Shown: positions 19,214 to 28,747 of the stretch, one piece after another | Position numbering within the stretch: position 1 is the stretch's first letter | Layout: each line of letters starts with the position of its first letter | NCBI GenBank assembly: GCA_963812915.1 | Contig: CAWEXB010000013.1 | Span: 1-64,000 of the forward strand | Length of the DNA: 64,000 bases | Reading direction: 5' to 3' | DNA from: JACVRW01 sp963812915 | GTDB taxonomy: Bacteria; Actinomycetota; Thermoleophilia; Solirubrobacterales; Thermoleophilaceae | Notes under the pieces: model-generated | Told to the model about the DNA's origin: nothing | What the model saw: the letters and a program-made list of their open reading frames with translations, nothing else | Databases searched by the model: none | Position numbers and translations under genes: made by a program

Positions 19214-19492
19214 TCAGTCAGGGATCAGGCCATCGCCGGTGAACTCGCCCCTGGCTTCCGCGAAGGAGATGTCGCGCGGAGGCAGGATGACGTCAGACCC
19301 GACCAGCTCGTCGTCGTCCAGCGCGTTGCCGTCGCTCGCGACCAGCTCGAGCATCTGAGACCAGAGCTCGTGGAAGCCGGTCTCGTCGCCCTGCTCGACC
19401 GCCGCGACGGCGCGGTTGTCCAGCTCGTTCAGGCGATCGGCGTCCTCGTCGGGCAGGCGGAACTGGCCCTCACCCGAGACGCGCACGATCAT
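19214..19492 (-). CDS. PspA-associated protein (PspAA domain)
   Basis: The 92-residue protein starts MIVRVSGEGQFRLPDEDADR, has a helical ELDNRAVAAVEQGDE core and ends with DDELVGSDVILPPRDISF, the signature of PspAA, which regularly accompanies PspA in actinobacteria and archaea. Its ATG at 19492 overlaps the pspA stop codon (TGATG), so the two are translationally coupled. The likely role is to modulate PspA oligomers at the membrane. Confidence 0.88.
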   Translation of the reverse strand: MIVRVSGEGQFRLPDEDADRLNELDNRAVAAVEQGDETGFHELWSQMLELVASDGNALDDDELVGSDVILPPRDISFAEARGEFTGDGLIPD

Positions 19493-20253
19493 CAGGCCGA
19501 GCCCTCCTTCTCGCCCTTCCCGAGCGCCGGCGCGTCACCCCCGCCCGGGCCCAGCTCGGCCTTCATCTTGGCCAGCTCGTCGTCCACTTGCGTCCCGGCG
19601 CCGAGCTGCGCCAGCTCGCGGTCGATTTCGTCTTGCGGCGGGCCAAGCTGCGTGATGTCGTCGAAGGTGCCGGCGGCCTCGAGCTCCTCGACCGCCCCCG
19701 CCCGAGCCTTCATCTGCTCGGTCTTGTCCTCGGCGCGCTGAATCGCCAGTCCCACGTCCGCCATCTGCTCGCCCACGCCGGTGGCGGCCTCCGAGATCTT
19801 GACCTGGGCCTCGGCGGCGGAGTACTGGGCCTTGATGACCTCCTTCTTCGTCCGGAAGGCCTCGATCTTCGTGCGCAGCTTCTTCTCGTTCTCCGTTAGC
19901 TGCTCCTGCTGCCCCTCGAGCTCCGTGACCTGCTGATCCAGCGACTGGAGCTCGGTCTGCGCAACCGTCTTGCGCTCGAGCGCGGCGCGGGCCAGGTCCT
20001 CGCGGCCCTGCGACAGCGCCTGCCGGGCCTGCGTGTCGAGCTTGACCACCTGCTGCTCGAGCTTCGAGGACTGCATCTGGAGCCGCTTCTTCGAGGTGAC
20101 GACGTCGGCGATGCCCTTCTTGACGTTCTGAAGCAGCTCGACCTGCTTCTGGTAGCCGTAGTCCAGCGTCTCGGACGGATCCTCGGCTCTGTCGAGCATC
20201 CTCGAGATCTTGGACTTGATGACAGTTGAAAAGCGACCGCCAAGCCCTGGCAT
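19492..20253 (-). CDS. pspA: Phage shock protein A / IM30 family
   Basis: The 253-residue protein has the family start TVIKSKISRMLDRAEDPSETL, the YGYQKQVELLQNVKKG segment and a long coiled coil with many Gln, Lys and Glu from about residue 40 to 190. PspA/IM30 proteins form ESCRT-III-like polymers that stabilise stressed membranes. The last 25 residues are Gly/Pro-rich. It is the first gene of the pspA-PspAA-DUF6494 set. Confidence 0.93.
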   Translation of the reverse strand: MPGLGGRFSTVIKSKISRMLDRAEDPSETLDYGYQKQVELLQNVKKGIADVVTSKKRLQMQSSKLEQQVVKLDTQARQALSQGREDLARAALERKTVAQTELQSLDQQVTELEGQQEQLTENEKKLRTKIEAFRTKKEVIKAQYSAAEAQVKISEAATGVGEQMADVGLAIQRAEDKTEQMKARAGAVEELEAAGTFDDITQLGPPQDEIDRELAQLGAGTQVDDELAKMKAELGPGGGDAPALGKGEKEGSA

Positions 20254-20308
20254 GCCGCGCCTCCTTCACGCTCGATGGTCGGTACGAGAAACCTAGACTA
20301 CCGGCGCG

Positions 20309-20800
20309 GTGGAACCGCGACCGCCTTCCGCGTCGAGCTCCGTCCTGAGCCGCTGGATGGGGATCGGCGATGCCAACCTCGGAGGGAACGTGCACGGCGG
20401 GGTGATCATGCACCTCTGCGACGAGGTGGCTGGGATCGCCGCCGTGCGTCACTCCGGCCGGCAGCGGTGACCGCGGCGATGGACCGCATGACCTTCCTGC
20501 ACCCGGTCTTCGTCGGTCAGCTCGTGACGTCTGAAGGCGACGGTGAACGCCGCCTGGCGCACCTCGATGGAGGTCGGCGTCCGGGTCGAGTCCGAGGACA
20601 TCCGCAGCGGGGAGATCGTGCACACGTGCAGCGCCTACCTCACGATGGTCGCGCTCGACGACGAGGGCCGACCGACCGAGGTGCCGCCGGTGCGACCGGA
20701 CAACCCGGTCGAGGAGCGTCGCGCCCGCGAGGCTCAGCTTCGGCGCGACAGCCGACTGGCGGAGAGGGAGCGGATCGAGGCCGGGCGGGCCGGCGACTAG
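20309..20800 (+). CDS. Acyl-CoA thioesterase (hotdog fold), two frameshifts
   Basis: Read across the breaks, the protein of about 163 residues matches YciA-type thioesterases: DANLGGNVHGGVIMHLCDEV with the conserved Asn and Asp, VTAAMDRMTFLHPVFVGQ, then VNAAWRTSMEVGVRVESED and HTCSAYLTMVALDD. The frame loses one base near 20467 and gains one near 20530, so the deposited sequence encodes only pieces. It would hydrolyse acyl-CoA to the free acid and CoA. The GTG at 20309 is a tentative start; the gene is divergent from pspA. Confidence 0.75.
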
Positions 20801-20824
20801 CTGCGCCAGAGCTCTGGGCGGTGG

Positions 20825-21298
20825 TCAGACCGTTTCGCGCGGCGGCGCCTCCTCCGATGGCAGCTGACGCCACTCCGTGAACTTCCCCTTGCGGATCGTG
20901 TAGCGGACCCTGACGATGCCGCTGCACTCCCCGCCCGGGCCGCGGCGCAGGCGGAAGGACGCGAGCACCTTGCCGTCCTCGTCGTCCAGGTCGATCAGGT
21001 CGGCGCGGCAGGGAAGCGAGGCGTTGAAGATCCGCGCCGCGGACTCGTCCTGCAGCCGGTAGGGGCGACCTTGGTCGATGATCGCGCCGGGCGCGAAGTA
21101 GTAGGCCGCGCCGGCGTAGTCCCGCCGCTCGAGGGCCAGCAGCCAGCCGCGGATGACCCGAGCCTCGTAGGAGAACGCCGGGCGCTCGTCCCGCGCCGCC
21201 GGCCGCGACCGCTCGGTCTCGTCCGACGACGAAAGGTCACAGCCGCCGAGCGTCGCAAGCGCCAGCGCGAGGACCGTTAGGGAGGCCGGGCGCACCAT
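20825..21298 (-). CDS. Lipoprotein of unknown function
   Basis: The 157-residue protein has a classic lipoprotein signal (hydrophobic stretch then LGGC, Cys20), a charged linker, then a globular region beginning VIRGWLLALERRDYAGAAYY that resembles NTF2/SnoaL-like folds in layout (helix, YYFAPGAIIDQG, then beta strands). The two remaining Cys (in SLPCR and GECSG) could form a disulfide. Its start lies 44 bp from the end of the ABC permease gene on the same strand. Confidence 0.7.
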   Translation of the reverse strand: MVRPASLTVLALALATLGGCDLSSSDETERSRPAARDERPAFSYEARVIRGWLLALERRDYAGAAYYFAPGAIIDQGRPYRLQDESAARIFNASLPCRADLIDLDDEDGKVLASFRLRRGPGGECSGIVRVRYTIRKGKFTEWRQLPSEEAPPRETV

Positions 21299-21341
21299 CC
21301 AGAGGCTACGCCTCGGGGTACGCCCGGCCCGCTCGATCCGG

Positions 21342-22116
21342 CTATACGGAGCTCTGGTATGCGCGGAAGGCGCGGGTGGCGAGCATCGTGCACGCCACGG
21401 CGAACGCCGCCAGCAGACCGCAGTAGCCGACCACGGCGCCCCAGTCGGTGCCCGCCTGGGCTAGCCTCGCGCCCGGCCACGACCGCCCAGTTGACCGGGT
21501 TGTACTCGGCAACCGTCGCCACCCAACCCGGGATCAGCTCCTCCTGCATGAAGGCGGTCGAGAGGAAGGTGAGCGGCAGCTGGAGGAACGTGACCGCTCC
21601 GATCAGGCTCTCCTCCTGTCGCGCCACCAACGCCAAGGCGTTCGAGAGCGCAGCGAAGGCGGTGCCGAGCAGGAGCGCGGCCACCACCATCGCGGCCACG
21701 CCGAACACGCCGCCGTCGAACGACACTCCGATCGCGAGCGCCATCGCCACGATGACCACGGACTGGATCAGGACCTGTGCGGCGTTCTGGCCAAGGCGAC
21801 CGACGATCAGCGGCCAGCGCCTGGCCGGCGTCACGAGGAACCGGTCGGTCACGCCGCGCTCGAGGTCCTCGATCGTCGACATCCCGTTCCATCCGCTCGA
21901 GAAGAACGCGGTCATGACGAGCACGCCGGGCACGAGGTACTGCTTGTAGTCGCCTCCCTCGAAACCGGGGATGTCGACCACCCGCTGGAACAGCTCACCG
22001 AACAGGAGCAGCCAGATCACGGGCTGCACCAGGACGATGGCGATGAACCAGGGCTGGCGCCACAGGCGCAACAGGTCGCGCACCGTGAGCGCCCAGGTGT
22101 CGGCTAGGGCCGTCAT
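21342..22116 (-). CDS. ABC-2 type exporter permease (DrrB-like), one frameshift
   Basis: The protein starts MTALADTWALTVRDLLRLWR and has six hydrophobic segments with PVIWLLLFGELF and the DrrB-type core YLVPGVLVMTAFFSSGWNGMS ending LERGVTDRFL. Near 21465 one extra base diverts the frame; removing it gives the final helix (AVVGYCGLLAAFAVACTML) and a stop at 21342-21344. The ATG at 22116 overlaps the stop of the ATPase gene. With the ATPase it should form a drug or lipid exporter of the daunorubicin-resistance type. Confidence 0.85.
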
Positions 22117-23090
22117 TCGTTTTCCTCCTTCTGGTCGGTCTTGTCGGCTTCGGCAAAGGAACGCCCCGCATAGCGGAGATAGACGTCGTCCAGCGACGGC
22201 CGCGCCACGGTGACCATTGCGACCGGGACGGAGTGGGAGTCGAGCGCCGCAAGCACGGCGGGGACGGCGCGCGCGCCGTCGTCGACGCGTGCGTGCAGGG
22301 CACGGCCCTCCACCAGCACGTCGCGCAGGCCGGGGACGCCCCGGAGCGCCGCGTCCACGTTGCCGTTCACGTTCGCGCCGTCGAGCTCGACGTGCACCGC
22401 CTCGCCGTCAAGGCTCGCCTTGAGCTCCGCCGGAGATCCCTCGGCCACCACGCGGCCGCGGTCGACGATCGCCACCTGCGAGGCGAGCTGGTCGGCCTCC
22501 TCCATGTAGTGGGTCGTGAGCAGGATCGTCAGGCCCTCGTCGGCCTTCAGACGCTCGATCTCCTGCCACATGGCCGCGCGAACCTCGGGGTCTAGCCCGG
22601 TGGTGGGCTCGTCGAGGAACAGCACCCGCGGCCCGTGCACAAGGCCCATGGCGATGTCCAGCCGCCGCTGCATCCCGCCCGAGTAGGTGCGGGCCACGCG
22701 ACGGGCCGCATCCGCCAGGCCGAGCTGCTCGAGGAGCTCGTCGACCCTGCGGTCGAGCTCGCGCCCGCGCATGCCCTGCAGGTGGCCCTGCAGCCTCACG
22801 TTCTCGCGGCCGGTCAGGTCGCGGTCCACGCCGGAGCGCTGGGCCACCACGCCGATCGAGCGACGCACCTGGCTCGGCTCCCGGAGCACGTCGTGGCCCG
22901 CCACGCTCGCCTTGCCCTCGTCGGAGCGTGCGAGCGTCGTGAGCACCTTCACCGTCGTCGACTTGCCGGCGCCGTTCGGGCCGAGCAGGCCGAACACGGT
23001 CCCCTCCTCGACCGAGAACGAGAGGCCGTCGAGCGCGCGCACGTCGCCGTAGTTCTTGATGAGGCCCTCGGCCTCGATTGCGTTGGTCAT
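22113..23090 (-). CDS. ABC exporter ATP-binding protein (DrrA-like)
   Basis: The 325-residue protein starts MTNAIEAEGLIKNYGDVRAL after GAGGAG. It has Walker A GPNGAGKST, a Q-loop VVAQRSGVD, signature TYSGGMQRRLDIAM, Walker B VLFLDEPTTGLDP and the H-loop LLTTHYMEEAD. A C-terminal domain follows and ends in a Lys/Glu-rich tail. This is the daunorubicin-resistance (DrrA) ATPase pattern. It is divergent from a MarR gene 107 bp away, which probably controls it. Confidence 0.92.
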   Translation of the reverse strand: MTNAIEAEGLIKNYGDVRALDGLSFSVEEGTVFGLLGPNGAGKSTTVKVLTTLARSDEGKASVAGHDVLREPSQVRRSIGVVAQRSGVDRDLTGRENVRLQGHLQGMRGRELDRRVDELLEQLGLADAARRVARTYSGGMQRRLDIAMGLVHGPRVLFLDEPTTGLDPEVRAAMWQEIERLKADEGLTILLTTHYMEEADQLASQVAIVDRGRVVAEGSPAELKASLDGEAVHVELDGANVNGNVDAALRGVPGLRDVLVEGRALHARVDDGARAVPAVLAALDSHSVPVAMVTVARPSLDDVYLRYAGRSFAEADKTDQKEENE

Positions 23091-23197
23091 GTCGTTGAGA
23101 CTCCTCGTCCAGATCACCTGGTATCTCCTTGTGGAACCGCCCGTTTTGGGCTAGGATTCCTTCAACACTCGAAGTATTCAATCATCAGAAGTTTCGA
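23091..23197. promoter_or_regulatory. Divergent promoter region between ABC exporter and MarR gene
   Basis: The stretch 23136-23200 is markedly AT-rich for this genome. It contains short inverted elements (cttc ... gaag around 23160-23174 and ttcgaa at 23193-23198) suitable for a MarR dimer. I cannot fix the exact operator. The arrangement regulator-exporter is the usual one for MarR autoregulation and efflux control. Confidence 0.5.
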
Positions 23198-23758
23198 ATG
23201 TCAAATGAACTAGAGAAGGCAATGCGCGCCCGACGAGAGGCGAAGGGATCGCAGCCGGCGGGGCCCGGCAAGCGCCGCGATCGGCTCCTGCAGGAGCTGA
23301 TCCAGGTGAATCGCGCCTATCAGATCGCCGTCGACAAGATGGACGACGCCTTCTTCCGGCTGATCGGTGTGAACAGCACCGATGGGCGCTGCCTCGACAT
23401 CATCGACCTGAGTGGAGGGATCTCGGCCGGCGAGTTGGCGCGCGCCGTCGATCTCAGCCCGGCGGCCGTGACCACCGCGGTCGACCGGCTGGAGCGGATG
23501 GGCTTCGTCAAGCGGACCCGCGACCCCGAGGACCGGCGACGAGTGATCGTTCAGCCGACCGATCAGGTCGCTCGATTCGCCGAGGTCGCCTACATGCCGA
23601 TGGGCGCGGAGGGAGCGCAGCTCGTCGAGGACCTATCGGACAAGGAGCTCGAGGCCGTGATTCGGTTCCTTCGCCTGGGTGCGGAGCTGAACGAGCGGCA
23701 TGCCGTTCGGGTGCGCGAGCTGGCGGCGGCGCGCACGACCGAGCCCCCCGCCGCGTGA
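23198..23758 (+). CDS. MarR family transcriptional regulator
   Basis: The 186-residue protein has a charged N-terminal extension, then a winged-helix core with AGELARAVDLSPAAVTTAVD (recognition helix) and VKRTRDPEDRRRVIV (the wing with its DRR motif). The ATG at 23198 is taken because the 23 preceding codons resemble promoter DNA. It is divergent from the DrrAB-like exporter and most likely represses it and itself. Confidence 0.9.
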   Translation: MSNELEKAMRARREAKGSQPAGPGKRRDRLLQELIQVNRAYQIAVDKMDDAFFRLIGVNSTDGRCLDIIDLSGGISAGELARAVDLSPAAVTTAVDRLERMGFVKRTRDPEDRRRVIVQPTDQVARFAEVAYMPMGAEGAQLVEDLSDKELEAVIRFLRLGAELNERHAVRVRELAAARTTEPPAA

Positions 23759-23777
23759 TCGGAGCCGCCGCGCGGGC

Positions 23778-24695
23778 TCAGCCCGCGCTGCCGCCGGCCG
23801 CCGACCGGTCCAGTCGCCTTCGCAGCTCCTCTCCCCGGCCGGCCCCGACCGCCCGGGCGGCGCGTCGCTCGCTCAGGTCCACCCCGTGTGCGGTCGCAAA
23901 CTCGACGAGCTCCTGGCGCTCCTCGGACTCGCGCGCCGTCTTCAGGAAGAGCCAGCCCAGCAGCACGACCGTCACGATGCTGCCCTCGAGCATCATGATC
24001 GTGCCGGCGATGCCCTGGTCCGCCAGCGGCGAGATGTCCCACTCGACCTGCCCGCCGCGATACGCGGGGTAGAAGACGCTCTCCGACCAGATGAAGACGT
24101 TCGCGAGCAGCGCGCCGGTCAGACGCACACCGACGATGTAGAGCAGCTTGGCCCCGTTGCCGAACCACTCCGGCTGCGGCAGCGGACCGAGCAGCGCAAA
24201 CCACATCGTGACCCCGAAGAACACGAACGTGGCGTGCTGCAGCGCGTGCACCGGCGGCGAGCTGATCGACGCCTCGTAGAGGGCCGGCAGGTGCCAGACG
24301 TAGAGGTCCACCGCCCAGAGGGCGAACGCCACGACGGGATGCGCCAGTACGCGCAGGCTGTGAGCCACGCGGGTGGCGAGCAGCGGCTGCAGGATCGGGC
24401 CCGTCAGCCCCACCACCAGGAACAGCGCACCGAGGTCGGCCATCAGCAGGTGCTGCGCCATGTGGGCAAAGACGAGCTCCTCGCCGATGTGGGCCACCGG
24501 CGTGGTGAGGCCGGCGATGATGAGCGCGATGCCCAGCGCGAACGCTGCCGCCCTCGCCGGCGGCACGGGGCGACCCTGCCGGGCGAGCGTGCGTGCGCGC
24601 ATCGCGTACGCACCGAGCGCCGCCAGCGGAGGCAGCACCTGCAACGGCTCGAAGACGCCACCCCCCACGTGAGCGATGGGAGCGATCACCGCCAC
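23778..24695 (-). CDS. ctaG: Cytochrome c oxidase assembly factor CtaG (caa3 type)
   Basis: The 305-residue integral membrane protein has seven or more hydrophobic helices with the family motifs HIGEELVFAHMAQHLLMADLG, ALWAVDLYVWHLPALYEA, HALQHATFVFFGVTMWFALLG and ADQGIAGTIMMLEGS. The His-rich segments are thought to handle copper for the CuB centre of caa3-type oxidases. No oxidase structural genes are nearby. The last 30 residues are a charged tail. Confidence 0.88.
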   Translation of the reverse strand: MAVIAPIAHVGGGVFEPLQVLPPLAALGAYAMRARTLARQGRPVPPARAAAFALGIALIIAGLTTPVAHIGEELVFAHMAQHLLMADLGALFLVVGLTGPILQPLLATRVAHSLRVLAHPVVAFALWAVDLYVWHLPALYEASISSPPVHALQHATFVFFGVTMWFALLGPLPQPEWFGNGAKLLYIVGVRLTGALLANVFIWSESVFYPAYRGGQVEWDISPLADQGIAGTIMMLEGSIVTVVLLGWLFLKTARESEERQELVEFATAHGVDLSERRAARAVGAGRGEELRRRLDRSAAGGSAG

Positions 24696-24777
24696 GAGGA
24701 TACGACGAGCGCGCCTCGACCCGGCCGAGCGGCCGGCGGAGACCTCTCGGGGAGAACCGCCGAAGGGCGCCCCCGGC

Positions 24778-26016
24778 CTAGACGCCGGCGAGCTGCTCGG
24801 CAGCCTCGTCCAGGCGGCGCTGGTACTCGGCCCGCTGCATGCGCGAGATCACGAGTCGCTGGACCTGGGCAGTGCCCTCGAAGATCTGGTAGATCTTCGC
24901 GTCCCGGAACCACTTCTCCAGCGGGCAGCCCGTGGTCTGGGCGTAGGGGCCGACGAGGTCCATGAGCGTGGTGGTGACCCACATCGTCACGTCGCCCGCC
25001 TTGAGCTTCGACATCGAGCCCTGTCCGCCGGTCATGGGGATTCCGTTGCGGCCCATCCAACCGGCGCGCCAGACGAGGAGGCGGGCGGCCTCGATCTCCG
25101 TCGCCACGTCGGCGAGCACCTGCTGAACGCGTTGCTGCTCGAGCAGCGGCACGCCGTCCTCGGACCGGTCCTCGAGGTACTCGAGCGTCCACTCGTAGGC
25201 CGCCTGCGCGATGCCCAGCGCGGAGGCGCCCACAAATGGGCGGGTCACCTCGAAGGTCGCGAGCGCGTTCGAGGAGCGGCCGGTCGATTGGCCGGAGCGG
25301 GCGCGCTCGAGCCTCTTCTGGAGCTTGTCATAGCCGCCGAGGAGGTACTCCATCGGCACTCGGCAGTCCTGGAGCACGACCTCGGAGGTCTGCGAGGCGC
25401 GAATGCCCAGCTTCGACTCCTTCTTCCCCATCGACAGCCCCGGGGTGCCCTTCGGTACCACGAACGACGCGTGGCCGCGATGGCCCAGCTCGGGATCCAC
25501 GGTCGCGACCACGACGGTGACGTCCGCGATCCCGCCGTTGGTGATGAAGACCTTGGTGCCGTTAAGCACCCACTCGTCGCCCTCCTGCCGCGCGGTGGTG
25601 CGCAGCGAACGAACGTCGGAGCCCGCACCCGACTCGGTGACGGCGTAGGCGCCGAGCTTGATCTCGTCGCCGGTGCCGAAGCATTCGGGCACCCAGCGCG
25701 CGATCTGCTCGGGGGTGCCGGAACTCGCGATTCCCGCCGCGGCGAGCGACCCGCCCTGGATGGCGAGCGCGATGCCCGCGCAGCCCCAGTGAAGCTCCTC
25801 GCCGTAGATGCAGGCGAGCACGCCGTCCCCGTCGCCCCCCATGCGCTGCAGGTGCTCCAGTCCATGGAGGCCCCACTTACGCGCGGCCCTGATCGCCTCC
25901 CACGGAACCGCCTCCTCGCGGTCGTACTTCTCCGCGAGCGGCCGGATGACCTCGCGGGCGAAGGCGCGACACGTCCGCTGGAACTCGAGCTGCTCGTCGG
26001 TGAGCCTGAAATCCAT
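24778..26016 (-). CDS. Acyl-CoA dehydrogenase
   Basis: The 412-residue flavoprotein starts MDFRLTDEQLEFQRTCRAFA and has the family signatures GAYAVTESGAGSDVRSLRTT (FAD and substrate loop), WVLNGTKVFITNGGIAD, the ARAAKWGL-type helix, and the C-terminal DAKIYQIFEGTAQVQRLVISR with the Glu of the GT(A/S) region. It would introduce an alpha-beta double bond in an acyl-CoA and pass electrons to ETF. A TetR-type operator lies 49 bp upstream of the start. Confidence 0.93.
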   Translation of the reverse strand: MDFRLTDEQLEFQRTCRAFAREVIRPLAEKYDREEAVPWEAIRAARKWGLHGLEHLQRMGGDGDGVLACIYGEELHWGCAGIALAIQGGSLAAAGIASSGTPEQIARWVPECFGTGDEIKLGAYAVTESGAGSDVRSLRTTARQEGDEWVLNGTKVFITNGGIADVTVVVATVDPELGHRGHASFVVPKGTPGLSMGKKESKLGIRASQTSEVVLQDCRVPMEYLLGGYDKLQKRLERARSGQSTGRSSNALATFEVTRPFVGASALGIAQAAYEWTLEYLEDRSEDGVPLLEQQRVQQVLADVATEIEAARLLVWRAGWMGRNGIPMTGGQGSMSKLKAGDVTMWVTTTLMDLVGPYAQTTGCPLEKWFRDAKIYQIFEGTAQVQRLVISRMQRAEYQRRLDEAAEQLAGV

Positions 26017-26064
26017 TGTGCTTCGCCTCCGCCCGCCGCGACCGTCGAAGGCGGCTCGCGGCTG

Positions 26065-26080
26065 TTGACTGACCAGTCAA
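26065..26080. promoter_or_regulatory. TetR-type operator upstream of acyl-CoA dehydrogenase
   Basis: The sequence ttgactgaccagtcaa has perfect 6-bp arms (ttgact/agtcaa) around a 4-bp centre. Sites of this form are typical of TetR regulators of fatty-acid degradation. No TetR gene is adjacent, so the regulator must be elsewhere. Confidence 0.7.
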
Positions 26081-26152
26081 TCATACCCCCACCGCCGACG
26101 ATCCGCGACACTGCGCCCAGAGCCGACGGGAGACCGCGGGCATCCAGCTATC

Positions 26153-27338
26153 GTGCCCCGCGCTTTGGCCAGGCTTGCCGTACCGCTGCTCCTGCTCGCC
26201 CTCACGTTGGTTGGCTGCAACCTCGGCGACGAGGAGACCCAGCCACCGCAACCCGGCGTGCCGGCCGCAGACGAGCCGGCGGAGGAGGAGGTCGTGCCCC
26301 CGACCGCGGCCACGCGCAACACGCTTCGGGTCGGGGGAAGCGACGCCGCTGCCGACGCCGCCGCGGTGGCCGACATCCTGTATCCCGCCCCCGGCGACGG
26401 CGAGCGGCCGACCGCGGTCGCGCTCGTCGACCAGGACGATTGGGTCACGCTGCATCGCGGCCTCCGTCCTCGCGGGGCCGCCGATCGGTGCGCCGCTCCT
26501 GCTCTCGGACGGGGACGAGCTGCCGGACGCCACGGAGCAGACGCTCGATCGGCTCGAACCCAGCGGCTCCGACCTCTCGAGGGACGCCCAGGTGATCCGG
26601 CTCGGGTCCGACGTGGCACGCCCCGAGGGCGTCAGGACCGCACTCGTCGAGGGCGGCGACCCCTTCGAGCGCGCCGCCGCGATCGACCGCTTCTTCTCGG
26701 CCGCCCGCGGGCGGCCCTCGGGCGACGTCGTGCTGTATTCGGCCGACAGCGCCGAATGGGCAATGCCCGCGGCGGCCTGGGCGGCGCGCTCCGGTGATGC
26801 CGCGCTGCCGGTCAAGGAAACGGTGATCCCGGCGCCCGTCCGCAAGGCCCTCGCGGCCCACGAGCGGCCGAACGTCTATCTGCTCGGGCCGGAGCGGATC
26901 ATCTCGGAGCGGGTGGCCGACCTGCTCGAGAGCGAGGGGCTGGCCCGCTCGGTCAACCGAATCGAGGGCCCGACGGCGGTCGAGAACGCCATCGCCTTCG
27001 CCCGCTACCAGAAGGGTGACTTCGGCTGGGGCGTCGCCGTTCCCGGCTACAACTTCACCGTGGCGAACCTGTCCAGGCCGCTCGACGCGGGAGCGGCGGC
27101 GTCCCTGGCGACCCGCGGCGTGTTCGCGCCGCTCCTGCTGTCCGACGACGCGGCGAATCTGCCGGAGCCACTCGAGGACTACTTCCTGAGCGTGCAGCCC
27201 GGCTATGAGGACGACCCCGGCAACGCCGTCTACAACCGGGCCTGGATACTGGGAGACGAGGAGGCGATCTCGATCCGCCAGCAGGCGCAGGTCGATCGAA
27301 TCACCGAGCTGATCCCCGTGCAGGCGACGCCGCCGTGA
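26153..27338 (+). CDS. Lipoprotein with cell-wall-binding repeat 2 (CWB2), one frameshift
   Basis: The GTG at 26153 starts a lipoprotein signal with lipobox LVGC, followed by an acidic linker. Then come CWB2-type repeats: NTLRVGGSDAAADAAAVADI, later APLLLSDGDELPDATEQTLD and the pattern VYLLGPERIISERVADLL. Near 26450 one extra base shifts the frame; removing it joins DDWVT to IAASVLAGPPIGAPL. CWB2 repeats in Clostridia bind anionic cell-wall polymers; here the protein is probably anchored to the membrane and reaches the wall. The gene ends at the border of an IS110 remnant. Confidence 0.8.
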
Positions 27339-27344
27339 CGCCGG

Positions 27345-27602
27345 CGGCTGCGCGTCTCGGCCGGCTCGGCCAGGTGCGCGACGGCGCCGGCCGCCTGCAG
27401 CTCTTCCACGATGAAGCGCCAACCGGTGGTGGCCTCGAGCGCCGCCTCGACCGACTCGCCATCGAAGCGGCGCAGAAAGCGCCGGAAGTTCTGCCGGTCG
27501 GCGGGGCCGAATCCGGCCGCAGCGGACCTCGCCGGTCTGGGTATCAAGCGCGTCGAAGGTGATCTGCTCGCGGTGCACGTCGAGTCCAACTACGATCGTC
27601 AT
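27345..27602 (-). mobile_element. Truncated IS110-family transposase (N-terminal part)
   Basis: From the ATG at 27602 the frame reads MTIVVGLDVHREQITFDAL, the RuvC-like start with the first catalytic Asp, and after a shift near 27525 continues ADRQNFRRFLRRF, EAALEATTGWRFIVEEL (second acidic residue) and AHLAEPAETR. It stops at the position where the DK(T/R)DA motif should follow. The rest is missing, so it is inactive. It is a different IS110 member from the complete copy just upstream. Confidence 0.8.
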
Positions 27603-27688
27603 CGGGGCCTCCTCAAGCTCCGTCTTTGACATCAACGCGGAGATCCTCCGCGCCTGAGCCGAGGGGGTCCCTCGACATGCCATCTATG

Positions 27689-28747
27689 TCAAGAGATTGA
27701 TTGCGTGGGTGCTTTGCCTGTGATCGGGATGGGGGTGCGCAGGAGGTTCCCGACGCGGCGGGCGATGTGGCGTTTGAGGCAGCGGATGGCGTCGCGGTTG
27801 GTCTTGCCTTCGGCCTTCTTGCGCGCGATGTAGTCGTGCGTGTGCGGGTCGCGGCGGGCGCGGGTGACGGCGATGCGGTGGATGGCTGCGTTGATCTGGC
27901 GGTTGCCGCCGCGGTCGAGGCGGTGGCGGTCGGTGCGTCGGGAGCTGACGGGGATCGGTGCGATGCCGGCGGCTCTGGCGAGCTTGGCGTCTGAGCCGAA
28001 GCGGTCGGCGCCGGCGATCTCGCCGACGAGCTTGGCGGCGGTCAGCGGGCCGCAGCCCGGCTCGGCGACCAGTTGGGGCGCGATCGCGGTCACTAGCTCT
28101 GTGATCTCGGCTTCGAGCGCCTTGATCGTGGTGGTGAGTTCGCGCCGCCGCCGCAGCTCGTCGCGGGCGATCCGGACGCGCATCGTCTGCTCGGCGCGCG
28201 CCAGGCGCCGGGCGATCTTGATCGTCCACTTCTTCGAGAACAACGCGCCGCCCGGCAACGTCAGCTCGGGCCAGAGGTCGTGGAGGTTCCACTGCAGCGT
28301 GCTGTTGAGCGCCACCCGCGTCCTGACGAGTCGCTCGCGGTGGTCGACCAGCAGCCGCAGGTCGAGCTGCGGGCCGGCCAGCGCCGCCGTCGGCAGTGTG
28401 TCGATTCCCGCGGCCAGCGCGGCCCGGGCGACGGCGATCGCGTCTATCTGGTCGCTCTTGCCACGCTCGCGGCTCGAGCGCCGCGTGCCGGCCATCAGCC
28501 GTGTCGAGATCCGAACCACGCGCTCACCGCGCGCGATCAAGAACCGCTCCAGCGCGCCGGAGACATGGCGGCAATCCTCCAGTGCCCAGACCCGTCCACC
28601 GGCGAGACCGCGCGCCCAGGTCAACAGCGCCGCGAAGCCGCGAACTCCGACTCCGATCGTCTTATCGCTGAGCAGCTCGCCGGTCGCGCCATCGACGGCG
28701 GCGATCGTGTGCGAGCTCTTGTGGGTGTCCGCCCCGAGCACGATCAT
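27689..28747 (-). mobile_element. IS110-family transposase, intact
   Basis: The 352-residue DEDD transposase starts MIVLGADTHKSSHTIAAVD. It shows ALEDCRHVSGALERFL and SDQIDAIAVARAAL, which complete the DEDD acidic set, and a C-terminal Transposase_20 domain (EPGCGPLTAAKLVGEI, SSRRTDRHRLDRGGNRQIN with the catalytic-type Ser). The protein looks complete and active. IS110 elements recombine with the help of a structured bridge RNA made from the element end. The first Met at 28822 is rejected because the upstream part does not match the family. Confidence 0.92.
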
